Assembly (NCBI RefSeq): GCF_015689175.1
Contig: NZ_CP065047.1
Coordinates: forward strand, 2,170,001-2,234,000
Direction: 5' to 3'
DNA: 64,000 nucleotides
DNA from: Mycobacterium kubicae
Lineage (GTDB): Bacteria > Actinomycetota > Actinomycetes > Mycobacteriales > Mycobacteriaceae
The notes beneath the pieces were generated by a model, which searched no databases, was not told where the DNA came from, and worked only from the letters and a program-made list of their open reading frames with translations. Shown piece by piece: positions 27,247 through 37,490 of this stretch; position 1 is the first letter of the stretch; every line of letters starts with the position of its first letter. The position numbers and the translations under genes are program-made.

Positions 27247-29913
27247 TCAGGTCGGCGTCACCTGTCGTTCCTCGGGGCCCCACAGCGGCTGCATGCCGCT
27301 GGGCAGCGCCAGCTGCGTGGCGGTGATGACCTCGGCCAGGTCGCGCAGCGCGTTGTGGATCCCGGTGAGTAGCTCCGCCAACTGCGCCCGCTGGCCGTCC
27401 GCGCTGACCTGTTCGAGTTCGGCGGGGTCGAACCGGCGCAGCCAGGTGCTGATCTCTTCGGCCAGCCGCTCCGGGCGCGAGGATCCCGACGAGCCGGGCA
27501 GGCTGCGCAGGTCGGCGCGCAGCCGCTCCAGTTGGTACACCAGCGACCGCGGGTTTTGCGCGTCGAAGAGCATCAGTTCGGTGACCGCCGCGACACTGAC
27601 CATGCCCAGGGTGCGGCGGCGGTAGATCACCGACGACTCGCAGGCCACCAGCGTGGACTCGGTGATGGATTGCTCGGCGGCGCTGCTGCGCACCGTGGTC
27701 AGGGTGTCGCGCAGCAACGCGGTCAGCCACAGCCCACGTTCGACGCGTTTGCCGATGTCCATCATCGTCCAGCCGACGTCTTGCACCATCGACTCGCTGG
27801 CCACCCCCGCCAACGTCAGCATTCCGGCCAGCGTCTGAAATTGGGCCGAAGCGAGCAGGGCGTCGGCCTCGCCGAGCGACTCGGGCGGATCAGGCTGGTG
27901 CGCCAGCGCGCGTTCCACGCCGGCCAGCACCATCCAGGTGTCGTTGGACAGCTGGTCACGCACCGCCCGCGCGGCCAGCGCCAGCCCCTCCACCGACTGG
28001 GCGAGCGAGCCCGGCCGGTCCGGATCCACCGTCATCGACCACAGGGTCGACGGGACGACGGCGATCATGTCGGCATGGTCGTGTTCGACGCCCAGGTCGG
28101 TTCCGGTGATGCGGCCCAACGCGTACATCAGCACCGGCACACACTCGCTGTCCTCGGCGTCCGGATGATGCCGGAACACGTGGTAGCGCTCGCGGGTGAT
28201 GTTCAGCAGGCGGGCCATGTTCTCCGCGCGCTCGCCGTATCGTCCCATCCAGAACAGGTCGGACAGCACCCGCGGCGAGCTGACGCCTGACGTGCCGACT
28301 CCGGTTTTCACCGGCAGCCCCACCGCCGGCAGCGTCACCGTCTCCACTATCGCCCGTTCCGTCGGGCGTACCCAAACATCTTTGGCGGCAATGGTATTCA
28401 ACGTGTAAGCGGCGGGACCCGGGGCCAGGACATAGCCCAGGCCGCCGATCATCGGGGCGTATCCGCCGCGTTGTGCCACGGTGAACAACCGCATGCCGAC
28501 CCCGGCCGCGGACAGCACGCCGCCATGATCGGTGGGGGCCGAGGAGAAGGCAGGCAGTTCCTGACCTACCCACTGCCACGGCTGCGCCTCGATCCGAGCC
28601 GCCACCTCGGCGAGCTGAGCCGACGAAAGCGCCGGTCCGACCAGGGTTTCCCCACCGACGGTGGGCTTGAGCAGTAGCGAGGACAGGTTGGCCAGCACAT
28701 GGGAACGCTCGCTGGGGATGCCGGCCCAATAGACCGGGGCGGTGGGCAGCAGCGGATCTTCACCCAGCAAGCGTCCGGCGAGATCGGGCAGAAACCGAAG
28801 CAGCCCAGGGCTTTCCAGGATGCCGCTGCCCAGCGTATTGACCACGGTCACCGTGCCGCGGTGTTGTGCCTCCACCAAACCGACCACCCCGAGGCGCGAA
28901 TCGGCCCGCAAATCCAGCGGATCGGCATAGGTGGCGTCGACGCGGCGCAGCACGACGTCCACCCGCTTGAGCGTGCCCAGCGAGCGCATCCACAACTTGC
29001 CGTCGCGCACCACCAAGTCCGCGCTTTCTACCAGCGGGAAGCCCAGCAGCGACGCCAGATACGCCTGATCGAAAGCCGTTTCGGAGAAGATGCCGGGGCT
29101 GAGCACCACGACGACGGGATCCTGCGCGACATCGGGTGCCGCGTCGATCAGCGCCAGTCGCAACGCTTGAGCGAACGGCGAATTGGGGCGCGGGCCGATC
29201 CGCTCGTACAGGTCTGGCACCGCGTGTGCGATGACCCTCCGGTCGGCCAGCGCATATCCCGCACCCGACGGCGCCTGGGTCCAGTCGGCGTTGACCTGAA
29301 AGCTGCCGCCGGGCAGTCGGCTGACGTCGCAGGCGTGCAGGAACAACTGGTGGTGGCCGGGCACCTGGATGCCATTGACGGCGCGCACGTAGCCGGGATG
29401 GGCGAACACCAGTTGCGGGGGCAGCAAACCTTCCAGCAGCAACTGGCGCGGTCCGTACAGGTCGGCGAGCACGGCGTCGAGAAGCCGGGACCGCTGCACC
29501 AATCCGGCCTCGAGCACATCCCAGTCGCCCGCGGACAGGACGACCGGCAGGGTGTCCAGACTCCACGGCCGCGGTTCCAGGCCGTGACCGGGTCCGTCGC
29601 GCTGGGGCGCGACCTCGGTGTAGGTGATGCCGTCGTGGTCGATCAGCCCGTCCACCACCGAGCGCAGCAGATCCAATCCGGAGCGGCCGCGGTCGGCGAT
29701 CGCATCGGCGACCTCGGCCCAGGCCGGCCGCACGTGACCTTCGGCGTCGACGAACTCGTCGTAGTTCGTGCCCGGGCCCACGGTGCCGGTGGGCCGCAGG
29801 TCGAACAGCGCTTCCTGAGCGCGGGCGCTGCGGTATCCGGCCAGCAGGTGGTCGGCGTCGTAGCTATCCGCCCCGGCGGCGGAGGTGCCGATTGCGGTGT
29901 GCGCGGGCACCAT
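27247..29913 (-). CDS. Circularly permuted ATP-grasp and alpha-E domain fusion (Rv2567-like)
   Basis: The 888-residue protein joins two domains that are separate genes in many bacteria. Residues about 60-510 are a circularly permuted type 2 ATP-grasp (DUF404/DUF407) with YVRAVNGIQVPGH, VVVLSPG and the LGSGILESPGLLRFLP segment. Residues about 540-870 are the helical alpha-E domain (DUF403) with RVLSDLFWMGRYGERAENMARLL. ATP-grasp enzymes join a carboxylate to an amine, and genome context ties this pair to transglutaminase and protease genes. It probably makes or modifies a peptide, but the product is unknown. The gene is convergent with the metallopeptidase gene and ends four bases away. Confidence 0.9.
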   Translation of the reverse strand: MVPAHTAIGTSAAGADSYDADHLLAGYRSARAQEALFDLRPTGTVGPGTNYDEFVDAEGHVRPAWAEVADAIADRGRSGLDLLRSVVDGLIDHDGITYTEVAPQRDGPGHGLEPRPWSLDTLPVVLSAGDWDVLEAGLVQRSRLLDAVLADLYGPRQLLLEGLLPPQLVFAHPGYVRAVNGIQVPGHHQLFLHACDVSRLPGGSFQVNADWTQAPSGAGYALADRRVIAHAVPDLYERIGPRPNSPFAQALRLALIDAAPDVAQDPVVVVLSPGIFSETAFDQAYLASLLGFPLVESADLVVRDGKLWMRSLGTLKRVDVVLRRVDATYADPLDLRADSRLGVVGLVEAQHRGTVTVVNTLGSGILESPGLLRFLPDLAGRLLGEDPLLPTAPVYWAGIPSERSHVLANLSSLLLKPTVGGETLVGPALSSAQLAEVAARIEAQPWQWVGQELPAFSSAPTDHGGVLSAAGVGMRLFTVAQRGGYAPMIGGLGYVLAPGPAAYTLNTIAAKDVWVRPTERAIVETVTLPAVGLPVKTGVGTSGVSSPRVLSDLFWMGRYGERAENMARLLNITRERYHVFRHHPDAEDSECVPVLMYALGRITGTDLGVEHDHADMIAVVPSTLWSMTVDPDRPGSLAQSVEGLALAARAVRDQLSNDTWMVLAGVERALAHQPDPPESLGEADALLASAQFQTLAGMLTLAGVASESMVQDVGWTMMDIGKRVERGLWLTALLRDTLTTVRSSAAEQSITESTLVACESSVIYRRRTLGMVSVAAVTELMLFDAQNPRSLVYQLERLRADLRSLPGSSGSSRPERLAEEISTWLRRFDPAELEQVSADGQRAQLAELLTGIHNALRDLAEVITATQLALPSGMQPLWGPEERQVTPT

Positions 29914-30000
29914 CAGCGCTACTTCGTGCCCACGCGTCGCAGCTCAGCGCGCTCGCTGCCCGGGCGCACGCCGTGCGGGCCTTGCGACCGACTCCTCATA

Positions 30001-30043
30001 ACCGCTGATCCCATCACATGATTCAGCGGTGTGCAGCACACCG
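30001..30043. terminator. Two overlapping hairpins downstream of the Rv2560-like gene
   Basis: CGGTGTGCAGCACACCG (30027-30043) is a perfect palindrome. ACCGCTGA (30001-30008) pairs perfectly with TCAGCGGT (30023-30030). The two structures share CGGT, so only one can form at a time. They start 17 bases after the stop of the minus-strand gene and have no T-run, so termination is possible but not proven. The rest of the 146-base gap holds nothing I can name. Confidence 0.45.
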
Positions 30044-30059
30044 AGCGCCGGCGCGCAGA

Positions 30060-31136
30060 CTAGGCGAACTGCCCGCCCTGCGCAGGGCCGGACGGGTAAC
30101 CGCCGGGGGCGCCCTGCTGTTGGTTCGGGTCGACGACCTGGCCGCCGGTCAGCTTGCGGTAGGTGTAGGTCTGCACCAGTGAGGCGACCGGAATGCCCGC
30201 CAGCAGGCCGACGTAGCACAGCAGTTGGCCGATCAGCACCGCTGCGTACTGCACCAACCACGACAACAAGCTGCTGCCGACGTTGGCCCTGACCGTCGCG
30301 ATGCTCGACTTGATCGAATCGACCGGCGAGGTGCGTTTGTCGATGGCGAACAGAATGGCGAACTGGGCCAGGAAGGCGAAGATCAGGCCGGGGATGATGC
30401 ACAGCACGTAGCCGATGGCGACACCGACGAGCGAGAGCAGCGCGGTGACGATCACCGAGCCCACATTGCGCGGCTTGAAGAAGGTGCCGATGCTCACCGG
30501 TCTGCCGTCGGCGATGTCGAGGCTGGCTGTGGCGAGTCCGGCCTGCATGTACAGCGCCAGGAAAGCCAGGGCCAGGGAGCCGAGGAACAAGACGATGCCG
30601 CCGGCGGGGGTGAGACTGGAGTTCACCGCTTCACTGGTGCCGCCGTATTCGTTCGTGTAGCTCGTGGTGGTGGTGTCCGACAGGCCGAAGCCCAGCCCGA
30701 ACGTCACACCGCCGAGGATGCCCAGCCCCACGATGTAGAGCAGTACCGGGACCACGAACGTGGCGATGTTCTGGGTGAACCGGTTCCAGGCCCAGCTGAC
30801 CGCATCGCCCACACTGAACGGCTGCTGGCTGCCGTAGCCCGGTTGCGGGTAGCCGCCGGACGGCCCACCGCCGGGTTGGCCGCCGTATTCGCCATAGCCG
30901 GGTGGCGGGGGCGGCGGGGGACTGTAGCCCGGAGGCGAGTAGCCGCCTTGCGGCTGGCCGTACCCAGATTGCTGTGGGGGAGCGCCGTAACTGGGCGGTT
31001 GTGCACCGTATCCGGGCGGTGGTGGTGGCGGGGCGCCGTAACCGGGAGGCGGGGGCGGCGGGTAGCCCGAAGGGCTGTGACTTCCGCCCTGGGGATCTGC
31101 CGAATGATGACCTGGATACTCTGGTGGCTGGCTCAT
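30060..31136 (-). CDS. Proline/glycine-rich multi-pass membrane protein (Rv2560-like)
   Basis: The 358-residue protein has a 105-residue cytoplasmic head of Pro/Gly/Tyr/Gln repeats (units such as PPPPPGYGA) and a membrane part with about five or six helices, from WNRFTQNIATFVVPVLLY onward. A DUF975-like fold is likely. The head could bind partner proteins, but this is inference. No catalytic motif is seen. M. tuberculosis has Rv2566-Rv2561 between this gene and the preceding ATP-grasp gene in the order I recall; here only 146 bases separate them. Confidence 0.82.
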   Translation of the reverse strand: MSQPPEYPGHHSADPQGGSHSPSGYPPPPPPGYGAPPPPPPGYGAQPPSYGAPPQQSGYGQPQGGYSPPGYSPPPPPPPGYGEYGGQPGGGPSGGYPQPGYGSQQPFSVGDAVSWAWNRFTQNIATFVVPVLLYIVGLGILGGVTFGLGFGLSDTTTTSYTNEYGGTSEAVNSSLTPAGGIVLFLGSLALAFLALYMQAGLATASLDIADGRPVSIGTFFKPRNVGSVIVTALLSLVGVAIGYVLCIIPGLIFAFLAQFAILFAIDKRTSPVDSIKSSIATVRANVGSSLLSWLVQYAAVLIGQLLCYVGLLAGIPVASLVQTYTYRKLTGGQVVDPNQQQGAPGGYPSGPAQGGQFA

Positions 31137-31172
31137 TGCCCCGTCCTAATTTGCTTGTAGTTCGGTAGGCGC

Positions 31173-31201
31173 GCGGAACTTAGCAATGCGGAACTTAGCA
31201 A
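31173..31201. repeat. 14-base direct repeat in a divergent promoter region
   Basis: GCGGAACTTAGCAA occurs at 31173-31186 and again at 31188-31201, one base apart. It lies in the 158-base gap between the divergent Rv2560-like gene and rarA. The period of 15 bases is close to one and a half helical turns. It could be an operator or a replication slip. Confidence 0.55.
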
Positions 31202-31294
31202 ATAAGCGTCCGCGACGCCCGCATTGCGCTCGTCTGATTTTTGAGCGCGTCCGCGTGTCGGCTGCCTCGACGCCCGGCGTGGTATGCCTGAACC

Positions 31295-32656
31295 GTGTCC
31301 GATGGTCTGTTCGACCTGCCCGGCGCACCGGCGGGAGCCGATGACGGCGCTCGCCCAGGCCTGGGCGTATCGGCCGGCGCGCCGCTGGCGGTGCGGATGC
31401 GCCCGGCGACCCTGGACGAGGTGGTGGGCCAGGACCACCTGCTGGCGGCCGGGTCGCCCCTGCGTCGCCTGGTCGAGGGTTCGGGCGTCGCGTCGGCCAT
31501 TTTGTACGGACCGCCGGGCAGCGGGAAGACAACATTGGCGGCGCTCGTCTCGCACGCCACCGGTCGCCGGTTCGAGGCGCTGTCGGCGTTGTCGGCCGGG
31601 GTGAAGGACGTCCGGGCCGTGATCGACGGGGCGCGACGAGCGCTGCTGCATGGTGAGCAGACCGTGCTGTTCATCGACGAGGTGCACCGGTTCTCCAAAA
31701 CCCAGCAGGACGCGCTGTTGTCCGCGGTGGAAAACCGGGTGGTGCTGCTGGTGGCCGCCACGACGGAGAACCCGTCGTTCTCGGTGGTGGCGCCGCTGTT
31801 GTCGCGGTCGCTCATCCTGCAGTTGCGGCCGCTGACGGCCGACGACATCCGCACGGTGGTGCACCGGGCGATCGAGGATGAACGGGGCCTGGGTGGGCGG
31901 GTCGAAGTGACGCCCGACGCGATCGACGTGCTGGTGCAGTTGGCCGCCGGCGACGCCCGCCGTGCGCTGACCGCGCTGGAGGTCGCCGCCGAGGCGGCCC
32001 AAGCGGCCGGCCAACCGGTCACCGTCGAAACCATCGAGCAGTCCCTGAACAAGGCCGCCGTCCGCTACGACCGCGACGGCGACCAGCACTACGACGTCAT
32101 CAGCGCGTTCATCAAGTCGGTGCGCGGATCCGACGTCGACGCCGCGCTGCACTACCTGGCGCGCATGTTGATCGCCGGTGAGGACCCGCGCTTCGTCGCG
32201 CGCCGGCTGATGATTCTGGCCAGCGAGGACATCGGCATGGCCGACTCGACCGCGTTGCAGGTCGCCGTCGCGGCCGCGCAGACGGTGGCGCTGATCGGTA
32301 TGCCCGAAGCCCAGCTGACGCTGGCGCATGCCACCATCTATCTGGCCACCGCGCCGAAGTCCAACGCCGTCACCACCGCGCTGGGCGCGGCAATGAACGA
32401 CATCAAGTCCGGCAAGGCCGGCCTGGTACCGGCCCATCTGCGTGACGGGCACTATTCGGGTGCGGCGGGCCTGGGCCACGCGCAGGGCTACAAATATTCC
32501 CACGACGACCCCGACGGCGTTGTGGCACAACAATATCCGCCGGACGAGCTGGTCGGGGTGGACTACTACCGGCCCACCGGCCGCGGCGCCGAGCGCGAGC
32601 TTGTCGGTCGCCTGGACCGGCTGCGCGCGATCATCCGCAAGAGGGGACGGGCATGA
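31295..32656 (+). CDS. rarA: Replication-associated recombination protein A (AAA ATPase, Rv2559c-like)
   Basis: The 453-residue AAA+ ATPase acts at stalled replication forks (RarA/MgsA/WRNIP1 family). It has [10 protein letters not shown] (Walker A, about residues 70-79), [10 protein letters not shown] (Walker B), TTENPSF (sensor 1 region) and the C-terminal tetramerisation domain with [16 protein letters not shown]. The start is GTG 31295. The stop overlaps the next gene by four bases. This is a housekeeping gene, well conserved in mycobacteria. Confidence 0.93.
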   Translation: MSDGLFDLPGAPAGADDGARPGLGVSAGAPLAVRMRPATLDEVVGQDHLLAAGSPLRRLVEGSGVASAILYGPPGSGKTTLAALVSHATGRRFEALSALSAGVKDVRAVIDGARRALLHGEQTVLFIDEVHRFSKTQQDALLSAVENRVVLLVAATTENPSFSVVAPLLSRSLILQLRPLTADDIRTVVHRAIEDERGLGGRVEVTPDAIDVLVQLAAGDARRALTALEVAAEAAQAAGQPVTVETIEQSLNKAAVRYDRDGDQHYDVISAFIKSVRGSDVDAALHYLARMLIAGEDPRFVARRLMILASEDIGMADSTALQVAVAAAQTVALIGMPEAQLTLAHATIYLATAPKSNAVTTALGAAMNDIKSGKAGLVPAHLRDGHYSGAAGLGHAQGYKYSHDDPDGVVAQQYPPDELVGVDYYRPTGRGAERELVGRLDRLRAIIRKRGRA

Positions 32657-32988
32657 AGACGTTCACCGACGAGGAGATGGGTCGGCTACTGCCCACCGCG
32701 AAGGCCTACAGCGTCGCGATCCTCAAGCAGGGGCCCAACTTCGGTGATGACACCACGCCCGCAGTCGTGTGGGAGCACGGCCGCCGCAACTTCGGCCTGC
32801 GCGACGACGGCGTGCTCGCGGTGGTGCTGCCGGTCACCGACGGATCCGACTTGTGCGGCATCGGGGTGTTCGCCGCGACGGTGGAGGAGACCATCGCGAT
32901 CATGAACGCCGACCCCGGGGTGGTGGCCGGAGTGTTCACCTACCAGGTGCACCCTTGCCTCGGCTTCCCCGGCGACGCGCTGCCCTGA
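32653..32988 (+). CDS. Small YciI-like/dimeric alpha-beta barrel protein
   Basis: The 111-residue protein has a ferredoxin-like alpha-beta pattern: [64 protein letters not shown]. The DPGV-(A/F)-G segment is typical of YciI-like proteins. The family includes dioxygenase-like and lactone-processing enzymes, but no catalytic residue is certain here. It overlaps rarA by four bases as ATGA, so the two are translated together. Function unknown. Confidence 0.75.
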   Translation: MKTFTDEEMGRLLPTAKAYSVAILKQGPNFGDDTTPAVVWEHGRRNFGLRDDGVLAVVLPVTDGSDLCGIGVFAATVEETIAIMNADPGVVAGVFTYQVHPCLGFPGDALP

Positions 32989-33002
32989 ATGCAGGCGACC
33001 GC

Positions 33003-33626
33003 CTAGACCAGCTCCGGCACCCGCAGGTGGGCGATCGCCAGCTCGAACTCGGCCACATCCAAAACCTCGGCGCCCAGATCCCGCACCCGCCGGCTGCGCA
33101 GCTCCGAGGCCCGGTCGCGGTTGCGGGCCATCGCGTCCATGCTGTCGAACGTCGAGCACGACACCGCCCGTCGGCAGGCCGGGTGATCGACCATCAGGCT
33201 GGCGCTGCAGAACCCTTCGAGCTGCTCCATCTCCGGCAGCACGGCGGTGCGGTAGAAGTCCAGGGAGCGGTTGAGCTGGTCGGGCACTACTTTCAGCCAG
33301 GTGGCGCGCACGCATGCACCTTCCCGCGACCGATGATCACGGTGCACCGAGGCGATCTCCCACTCTTCGACTCGCAGGCTGCCGTCGAACATCAGTCCGG
33401 CACGGTCGCGGATGGGCGCCACCTGCTCGGCGCTGGCGCGCATCGCTTCCAAGGTGTGCCATGCGCTGGTCGCTATGCAGGTGCCGTTTTGCCGGTCGAC
33501 CAATAGCGATACCCCGACACATCCGTCGATCTCCTGCAGCGCGGGCATCACGACATCGCGGACATGCGCGATGCCGATGTCGACCGACAAGGGTTGCGCC
33601 TGGATGGTGGTGGATCGTGCGTACAC
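33003..33626 (-). CDS. Rv2557/Rv2558-like protein with two alpha-beta barrel repeats
   Basis: The 207-residue protein contains two related halves, each with a strand-helix pattern: [31 protein letters not shown] and [35 protein letters not shown]. They form an antibiotic-biosynthesis-monooxygenase-like dimeric barrel in one chain. The GTG start has AAGGGAG five bases upstream. In M. tuberculosis I recall two tandem copies, Rv2557 and Rv2558, that respond to starvation; only one copy is here. Role unknown. Confidence 0.82.
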   Translation of the reverse strand: MYARSTTIQAQPLSVDIGIAHVRDVVMPALQEIDGCVGVSLLVDRQNGTCIATSAWHTLEAMRASAEQVAPIRDRAGLMFDGSLRVEEWEIASVHRDHRSREGACVRATWLKVVPDQLNRSLDFYRTAVLPEMEQLEGFCSASLMVDHPACRRAVSCSTFDSMDAMARNRDRASELRSRRVRDLGAEVLDVAEFELAIAHLRVPELV

Positions 33627-33766
33627 GTTGGCTCCCTTAACCGTCGGGGCAGCGCCCCGGCGGCGCCACCGGTCCCACCAGATACCTTCCTCTTGACCGG
33701 CGACCGCCGCAATGGCCAGGTGTGGTCGCGCTCACAAACGATTGGCTGCCTACAGCGGTTGCGCCG

Positions 33767-33772
33767 TAGGCT
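33767..33772 (+). promoter_or_regulatory. -10 element of a probable leaderless promoter
   Basis: TAGGCT fits TAnnnT and ends six bases before the ATG at 33779, so transcription should start on the ATG. No ribosome-binding site is visible. Confidence 0.55.
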
Positions 33773-33778
33773 GGTCAG

Positions 33779-34180
33779 ATGCAAACCGACGTGCTGGAGG
33801 TGGACACCTCGCGCCGCCGCATCGTGGATCTCACCGACGCGGTGCGCAGGTTCTGCTTCAGCTACGGAGACGGTCTGTGCAACGTGTTCGTCCCGCACGC
33901 GACCGCCGGGGTCGCCATCATCGAGACCGGCGCCGGTTCCGACGACGACTTGGTGGACACGTTGGAGCGGCTGTTGCCGCGTGACGACCGTTACCGGCAT
34001 GCGCACGGCTCGCCAGGCCACGGCGCTGACCATGTACTGCCTGCCATCGTGTCGCCGTCGGTGACGGTGCCGGTCTCGCACGGCGAGCCGATGCTGGGCA
34101 CCTGGCAAAGTGTCGTACTTGTCGACCTGAACCGGGACAATCCGCAGCGCTCGGTGCGGTTGAGCTTTATGGAAGGCTGA
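33779..34180 (+). CDS. YjbQ/UPF0047-family protein (Rv2556c-like)
   Basis: The 133-residue protein has the YjbQ signature: VFVPHATAGVAIIETG in the middle and HGADHVLPAIVSPSVTVPVSHGEPMLGTWQSVVLVD toward the end, with the conserved His residues. Some YjbQ proteins show thiamine-phosphate synthase activity in vitro, though their main role is not settled. The gene probably has a leaderless transcript. It lies 88 bases before alaS. Confidence 0.85.
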   Translation: MQTDVLEVDTSRRRIVDLTDAVRRFCFSYGDGLCNVFVPHATAGVAIIETGAGSDDDLVDTLERLLPRDDRYRHAHGSPGHGADHVLPAIVSPSVTVPVSHGEPMLGTWQSVVLVDLNRDNPQRSVRLSFMEG

Positions 34181-34268
34181 AGGCCGAGATCGGTCTCTGC
34201 CAGCCTGCGCCTTGGCCGGCGAATAGGCTGTTGGGTGACCTGCTGAGCAAACGAGGAAGCGGAAAACA

Positions 34269-36965
34269 GTGCAGACACACGAGATCAGGAAGCGGTTCCT
34301 TGATCATTTCGTGAAGGCCGGTCACACCGAGGTGCCCAGTGCGTCGGTGATCCTCGACGACCCCAACCTGCTGTTCGTCAATGCCGGCATGGTGCAGTTC
34401 GTGCCGTTCTTCCTGGGTCAGCGCACCCCGCCGTACGCGACGGCCACCAGCATCCAAAAGTGCATCCGCACTCCCGATATCGACGAAGTCGGCATCACCA
34501 CCCGCCACAACACGTTCTTCCAGATGGCCGGCAACTTCTCGTTCGGCGACTATTTCAAGCGGGGCGCCATCGAGCTGGCCTGGTCGCTGCTGACCAACAG
34601 CGTCGACGCCGGGGGATACGGACTCGACCCGGAAAAACTTTGGGCCACCGTGTATCTCGATGACGACGAGGCGGCGGGGCTGTGGCAGGAAATCGCCGGT
34701 CTGCCCGCCGAACGTATCCAGCGTCGCGGCATGGCCGACAACTACTGGTCGATGGGCATCCCCGGGCCGTGCGGACCGTCGTCGGAGATCTATTACGACC
34801 GGGGCCCCGAATACGGCCCCGGGGGCGGCCCGATCGTCAACGAGGACCGCTATCTCGAAGTGTGGAACCTCGTGTTCATGCAGAACGAGCGCGGCGAGGG
34901 AACGTCGAAAGAGGACTACGAGATCCTGGGGCCGTTGCCGCGCAAGAACATCGACACCGGCATGGGCGTCGAGCGGATCGCGCTGGTCCTGCAGGGCGTG
35001 CACAACGTCTACGAAACCGACCTGCTGCGGCCGGTGATCGACACTGTCGCCGCCCGGGCACCGCGCCCCTATGACGTGGGCAACCACGAAGACGACGTGC
35101 GCTACCGCATCATCGCCGACCACAGCCGCACCGCGGCGATCCTCATCGGGGACGGCGTCAGCCCCGGCAACGACGGCCGCGGTTACGTGTTGCGCCGCCT
35201 GCTGCGCCGGGTCGTGCGCTCGGCCAAACTGCTGGGCATCGACACCCCCATCGTCGGCGATCTGATGACCAGCGTGCGCGACTCGATGGGCCCGTCCTAC
35301 CCGGAATTGGTCAGCGACTTCGACCGCATCAATCGCATCGCGGTGGCCGAGGAGACGGCGTTCAACCGCACCCTGGCCTCGGGCTCCAAGCTCTTCGAAG
35401 AGGTGGCCGGTGCCACGAAATCCTCAGGCGCCGTAGTTGTTTCGGGTTCGGATGCGTTCACCTTGCACGACACCTACGGCTTCCCCATCGAACTCACCCT
35501 GGAGATGGCCAACGAGGCGGGCCTGGGTGTGGACGAGGCCGGGTTCCGGGAACTGATGGCCGAGCAGCGTCGGCGCGCCAAAGCAGACGCCGCCGCACGT
35601 AAGCACGCGCACGCCGACCTGACCGCCTACCGCGACCTGGTCGACGCCGGCCCCACCGAGTTCACCGGGTTCGACGAACTGGCCTCCGAGGCAAGGATTT
35701 TGGGGATTTTCGTCGACGGCAAGCGGGTGCCGGTGGTCTCCCACGCCGACGGCGTCAACGCAGACCGGGTGGAGCTGATCCTGGACCGGACCCCGCTCTA
35801 CGCCGAATCCGGGGGCCAGATCGCCGATCTGGGTTCGATCAGCGGAACCGGTGCCGGCGGCAGTGCCAAGGCCGCGGTCACCGACGTGCAGAAGATCGCG
35901 AAAACCCTGCACGCGCATCGGGTGAACGTGGAATCCGGCGAATTCGTGGAGGGCGACAGCGTCATCGCCGCGGTGGACCCCAATTGGCGCAAGGGCGCCA
36001 CACAGGGCCACTCGGGAACCCATATGGTGCACGCCGCGTTACGGCAAGTGTTGGGCCCCAACGCCGTTCAGGCCGGCTCGCTGAACCGCCCTGGCTACCT
36101 GCGGTTCGACTTCAACTGGCAGGGTCCGCTGACCGAGCAGCAGCGCACGCAGATCGAAGAGGTGACCAACGAGGCGGTGCAGGCCGACTTCGAAGTGCAC
36201 ACCTTCCTCGAGAACCTCGACAAGGCCAAGGCGATGGGCGCGATGGCGCTGTTCGGCGAGAGCTACCCCGACCAGGTGCGGGTGGTGGAGATCGGCGGCC
36301 CGTTCTCCCTCGAGTTGTGCGGGGGCACCCACGTGCACAACTCCGCGCAGATCGGCCCGGTGACCATCCTGGGCGAATCGTCGATCGGGTCCGGTGTGCG
36401 CCGCGTGGAGGCCTACGTCGGGCTGGAGTCATTCCGGCACCTGGCCAAGGAGCGCGCGCTGATGGCGGGGCTGGCGTCGTCATTGAAGGTGCCGTCCGAA
36501 GAGGTGCCGGCCCGGGTGGCCAACCTGGTGGACCGGCTCAAGGCCGCCGAGAAGGAACTCGAGCGGGCCCGGCTGGCCAGCGCCCGCGCGGCCGCCACCA
36601 ACGCCGCCGCCGGCGCCGAGCGCATCGGTAACGTCCGGCTCGTCGCGCAGCGCATGTCGGCCGGCATGACCGCCGCCGACCTGCGTTCGCTGGTCGGCGA
36701 CATCCGCGGCAAGCTCGGCAGCGACCCCGCGGTGGTGGCGCTGATCGCCGAGGGGGAGAGCCAGACCGTGCCGTATGCCGTCGCCGCCAACTCCGCCGCC
36801 CAGGACCTCGGGTTGCGCGCCAACGATCTGGTCAAACAACTCGCCGTGGCGGTCGAGGGCCGCGGCGGCGGCAAGGCCGACCTGGCCCAGGGTTCGGGGA
36901 AGAACCCGACCGGCATCGACGCCGCACTCGAGGCGGTACGCGCGGAGATCGCACGGGTCGGTTGA
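34269..36965 (+). CDS. alaS: Alanyl-tRNA synthetase
   Basis: AlaS charges tRNA-Ala and proofreads Ser and Gly mischarges. The 898-residue protein has the class II core ([32 protein letters not shown]), the editing domain with [12 protein letters not shown] and CGGTHV (zinc ligands) and a C-terminal DHHA1-like domain ([20 protein letters not shown] signature, here [12 protein letters not shown]). The GTG start gives the length I recall from M. tuberculosis. Its stop is immediately followed by the ruvX start, so alaS, ruvX, mltG and aroE form one operon. Confidence 0.97.
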   Translation: MQTHEIRKRFLDHFVKAGHTEVPSASVILDDPNLLFVNAGMVQFVPFFLGQRTPPYATATSIQKCIRTPDIDEVGITTRHNTFFQMAGNFSFGDYFKRGAIELAWSLLTNSVDAGGYGLDPEKLWATVYLDDDEAAGLWQEIAGLPAERIQRRGMADNYWSMGIPGPCGPSSEIYYDRGPEYGPGGGPIVNEDRYLEVWNLVFMQNERGEGTSKEDYEILGPLPRKNIDTGMGVERIALVLQGVHNVYETDLLRPVIDTVAARAPRPYDVGNHEDDVRYRIIADHSRTAAILIGDGVSPGNDGRGYVLRRLLRRVVRSAKLLGIDTPIVGDLMTSVRDSMGPSYPELVSDFDRINRIAVAEETAFNRTLASGSKLFEEVAGATKSSGAVVVSGSDAFTLHDTYGFPIELTLEMANEAGLGVDEAGFRELMAEQRRRAKADAAARKHAHADLTAYRDLVDAGPTEFTGFDELASEARILGIFVDGKRVPVVSHADGVNADRVELILDRTPLYAESGGQIADLGSISGTGAGGSAKAAVTDVQKIAKTLHAHRVNVESGEFVEGDSVIAAVDPNWRKGATQGHSGTHMVHAALRQVLGPNAVQAGSLNRPGYLRFDFNWQGPLTEQQRTQIEEVTNEAVQADFEVHTFLENLDKAKAMGAMALFGESYPDQVRVVEIGGPFSLELCGGTHVHNSAQIGPVTILGESSIGSGVRRVEAYVGLESFRHLAKERALMAGLASSLKVPSEEVPARVANLVDRLKAAEKELERARLASARAAATNAAAGAERIGNVRLVAQRMSAGMTAADLRSLVGDIRGKLGSDPAVVALIAEGESQTVPYAVAANSAAQDLGLRANDLVKQLAVAVEGRGGGKADLAQGSGKNPTGIDAALEAVRAEIARVG

Positions 36966-37490
36966 GTGGATTCGCAGCAGCACCGCCCACCCGACCGGCC
37001 CGGCGACCAGGACCCCGGGCGGGGACGACGCCTCGGCATCGACGTGGGAAGTGTGCGAATCGGCGTCGCCAGCAGTGACCCGGACGGCATCCTGGCCACC
37101 CCGGTCGAAACAGTGCGTCGCGAGCGGTCCGGCCGGCACCTGCGCCGACTGGCCGCACTCGCCGCGGAGTTCGAAGCGGTCGAGGTGATCGTCGGGTTGC
37201 CGCGCACGCTGGCCGACCGCACCGGACCGTCGGCCCGCGACGCGATCGACGTGGCCGACGCGCTGGCCCAGCGGATCGCGCCCATCCCGGTGCGCCTCGC
37301 CGACGAGCGGCTCACCACGGTCAGCGCGCAGCGATCACTGCGCGAGGCCGGGGTGCGGGCCCGCAACCAGCGATCGGTGATCGACCAGGCGGCCGCAGTG
37401 GCGATCCTGCAGGGGTGGTTGGATCAACGTCGCAAGATGGTGACCGAAAGTCGGGCGATCTCGGGGACTGGGGAAGGTGTCGATGGCTGA
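36966..37490 (+). CDS. ruvX: Holliday-junction resolvase-like protein YqgF/RuvX
   Basis: The 174-residue protein has an RNase H-like fold: [13 protein letters not shown] at the start, [16 protein letters not shown] in the middle and [10 protein letters not shown] near the end, supplying the acidic cluster of the YqgF family. It probably processes 16S rRNA or branched DNA. It starts directly after the alaS stop (GTG 36966) and overlaps mltG by eight bases. The order alaS-yqgF-mltG-aroE is common in actinobacteria. Confidence 0.9.
   Translation: MDSQQHRPPDRPGDQDPGRGRRLGIDVGSVRIGVASSDPDGILATPVETVRRERSGRHLRRLAALAAEFEAVEVIVGLPRTLADRTGPSARDAIDVADALAQRIAPIPVRLADERLTTVSAQRSLREAGVRARNQRSVIDQAAAVAILQGWLDQRRKMVTESRAISGTGEGVDG

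Noticed and set aside
28699..30021. A plus-strand frame of 440 codons antisense to the ATP-grasp fusion
   Set aside because: It has no recognisable domain, and the opposite strand encodes a conserved protein along the whole length.
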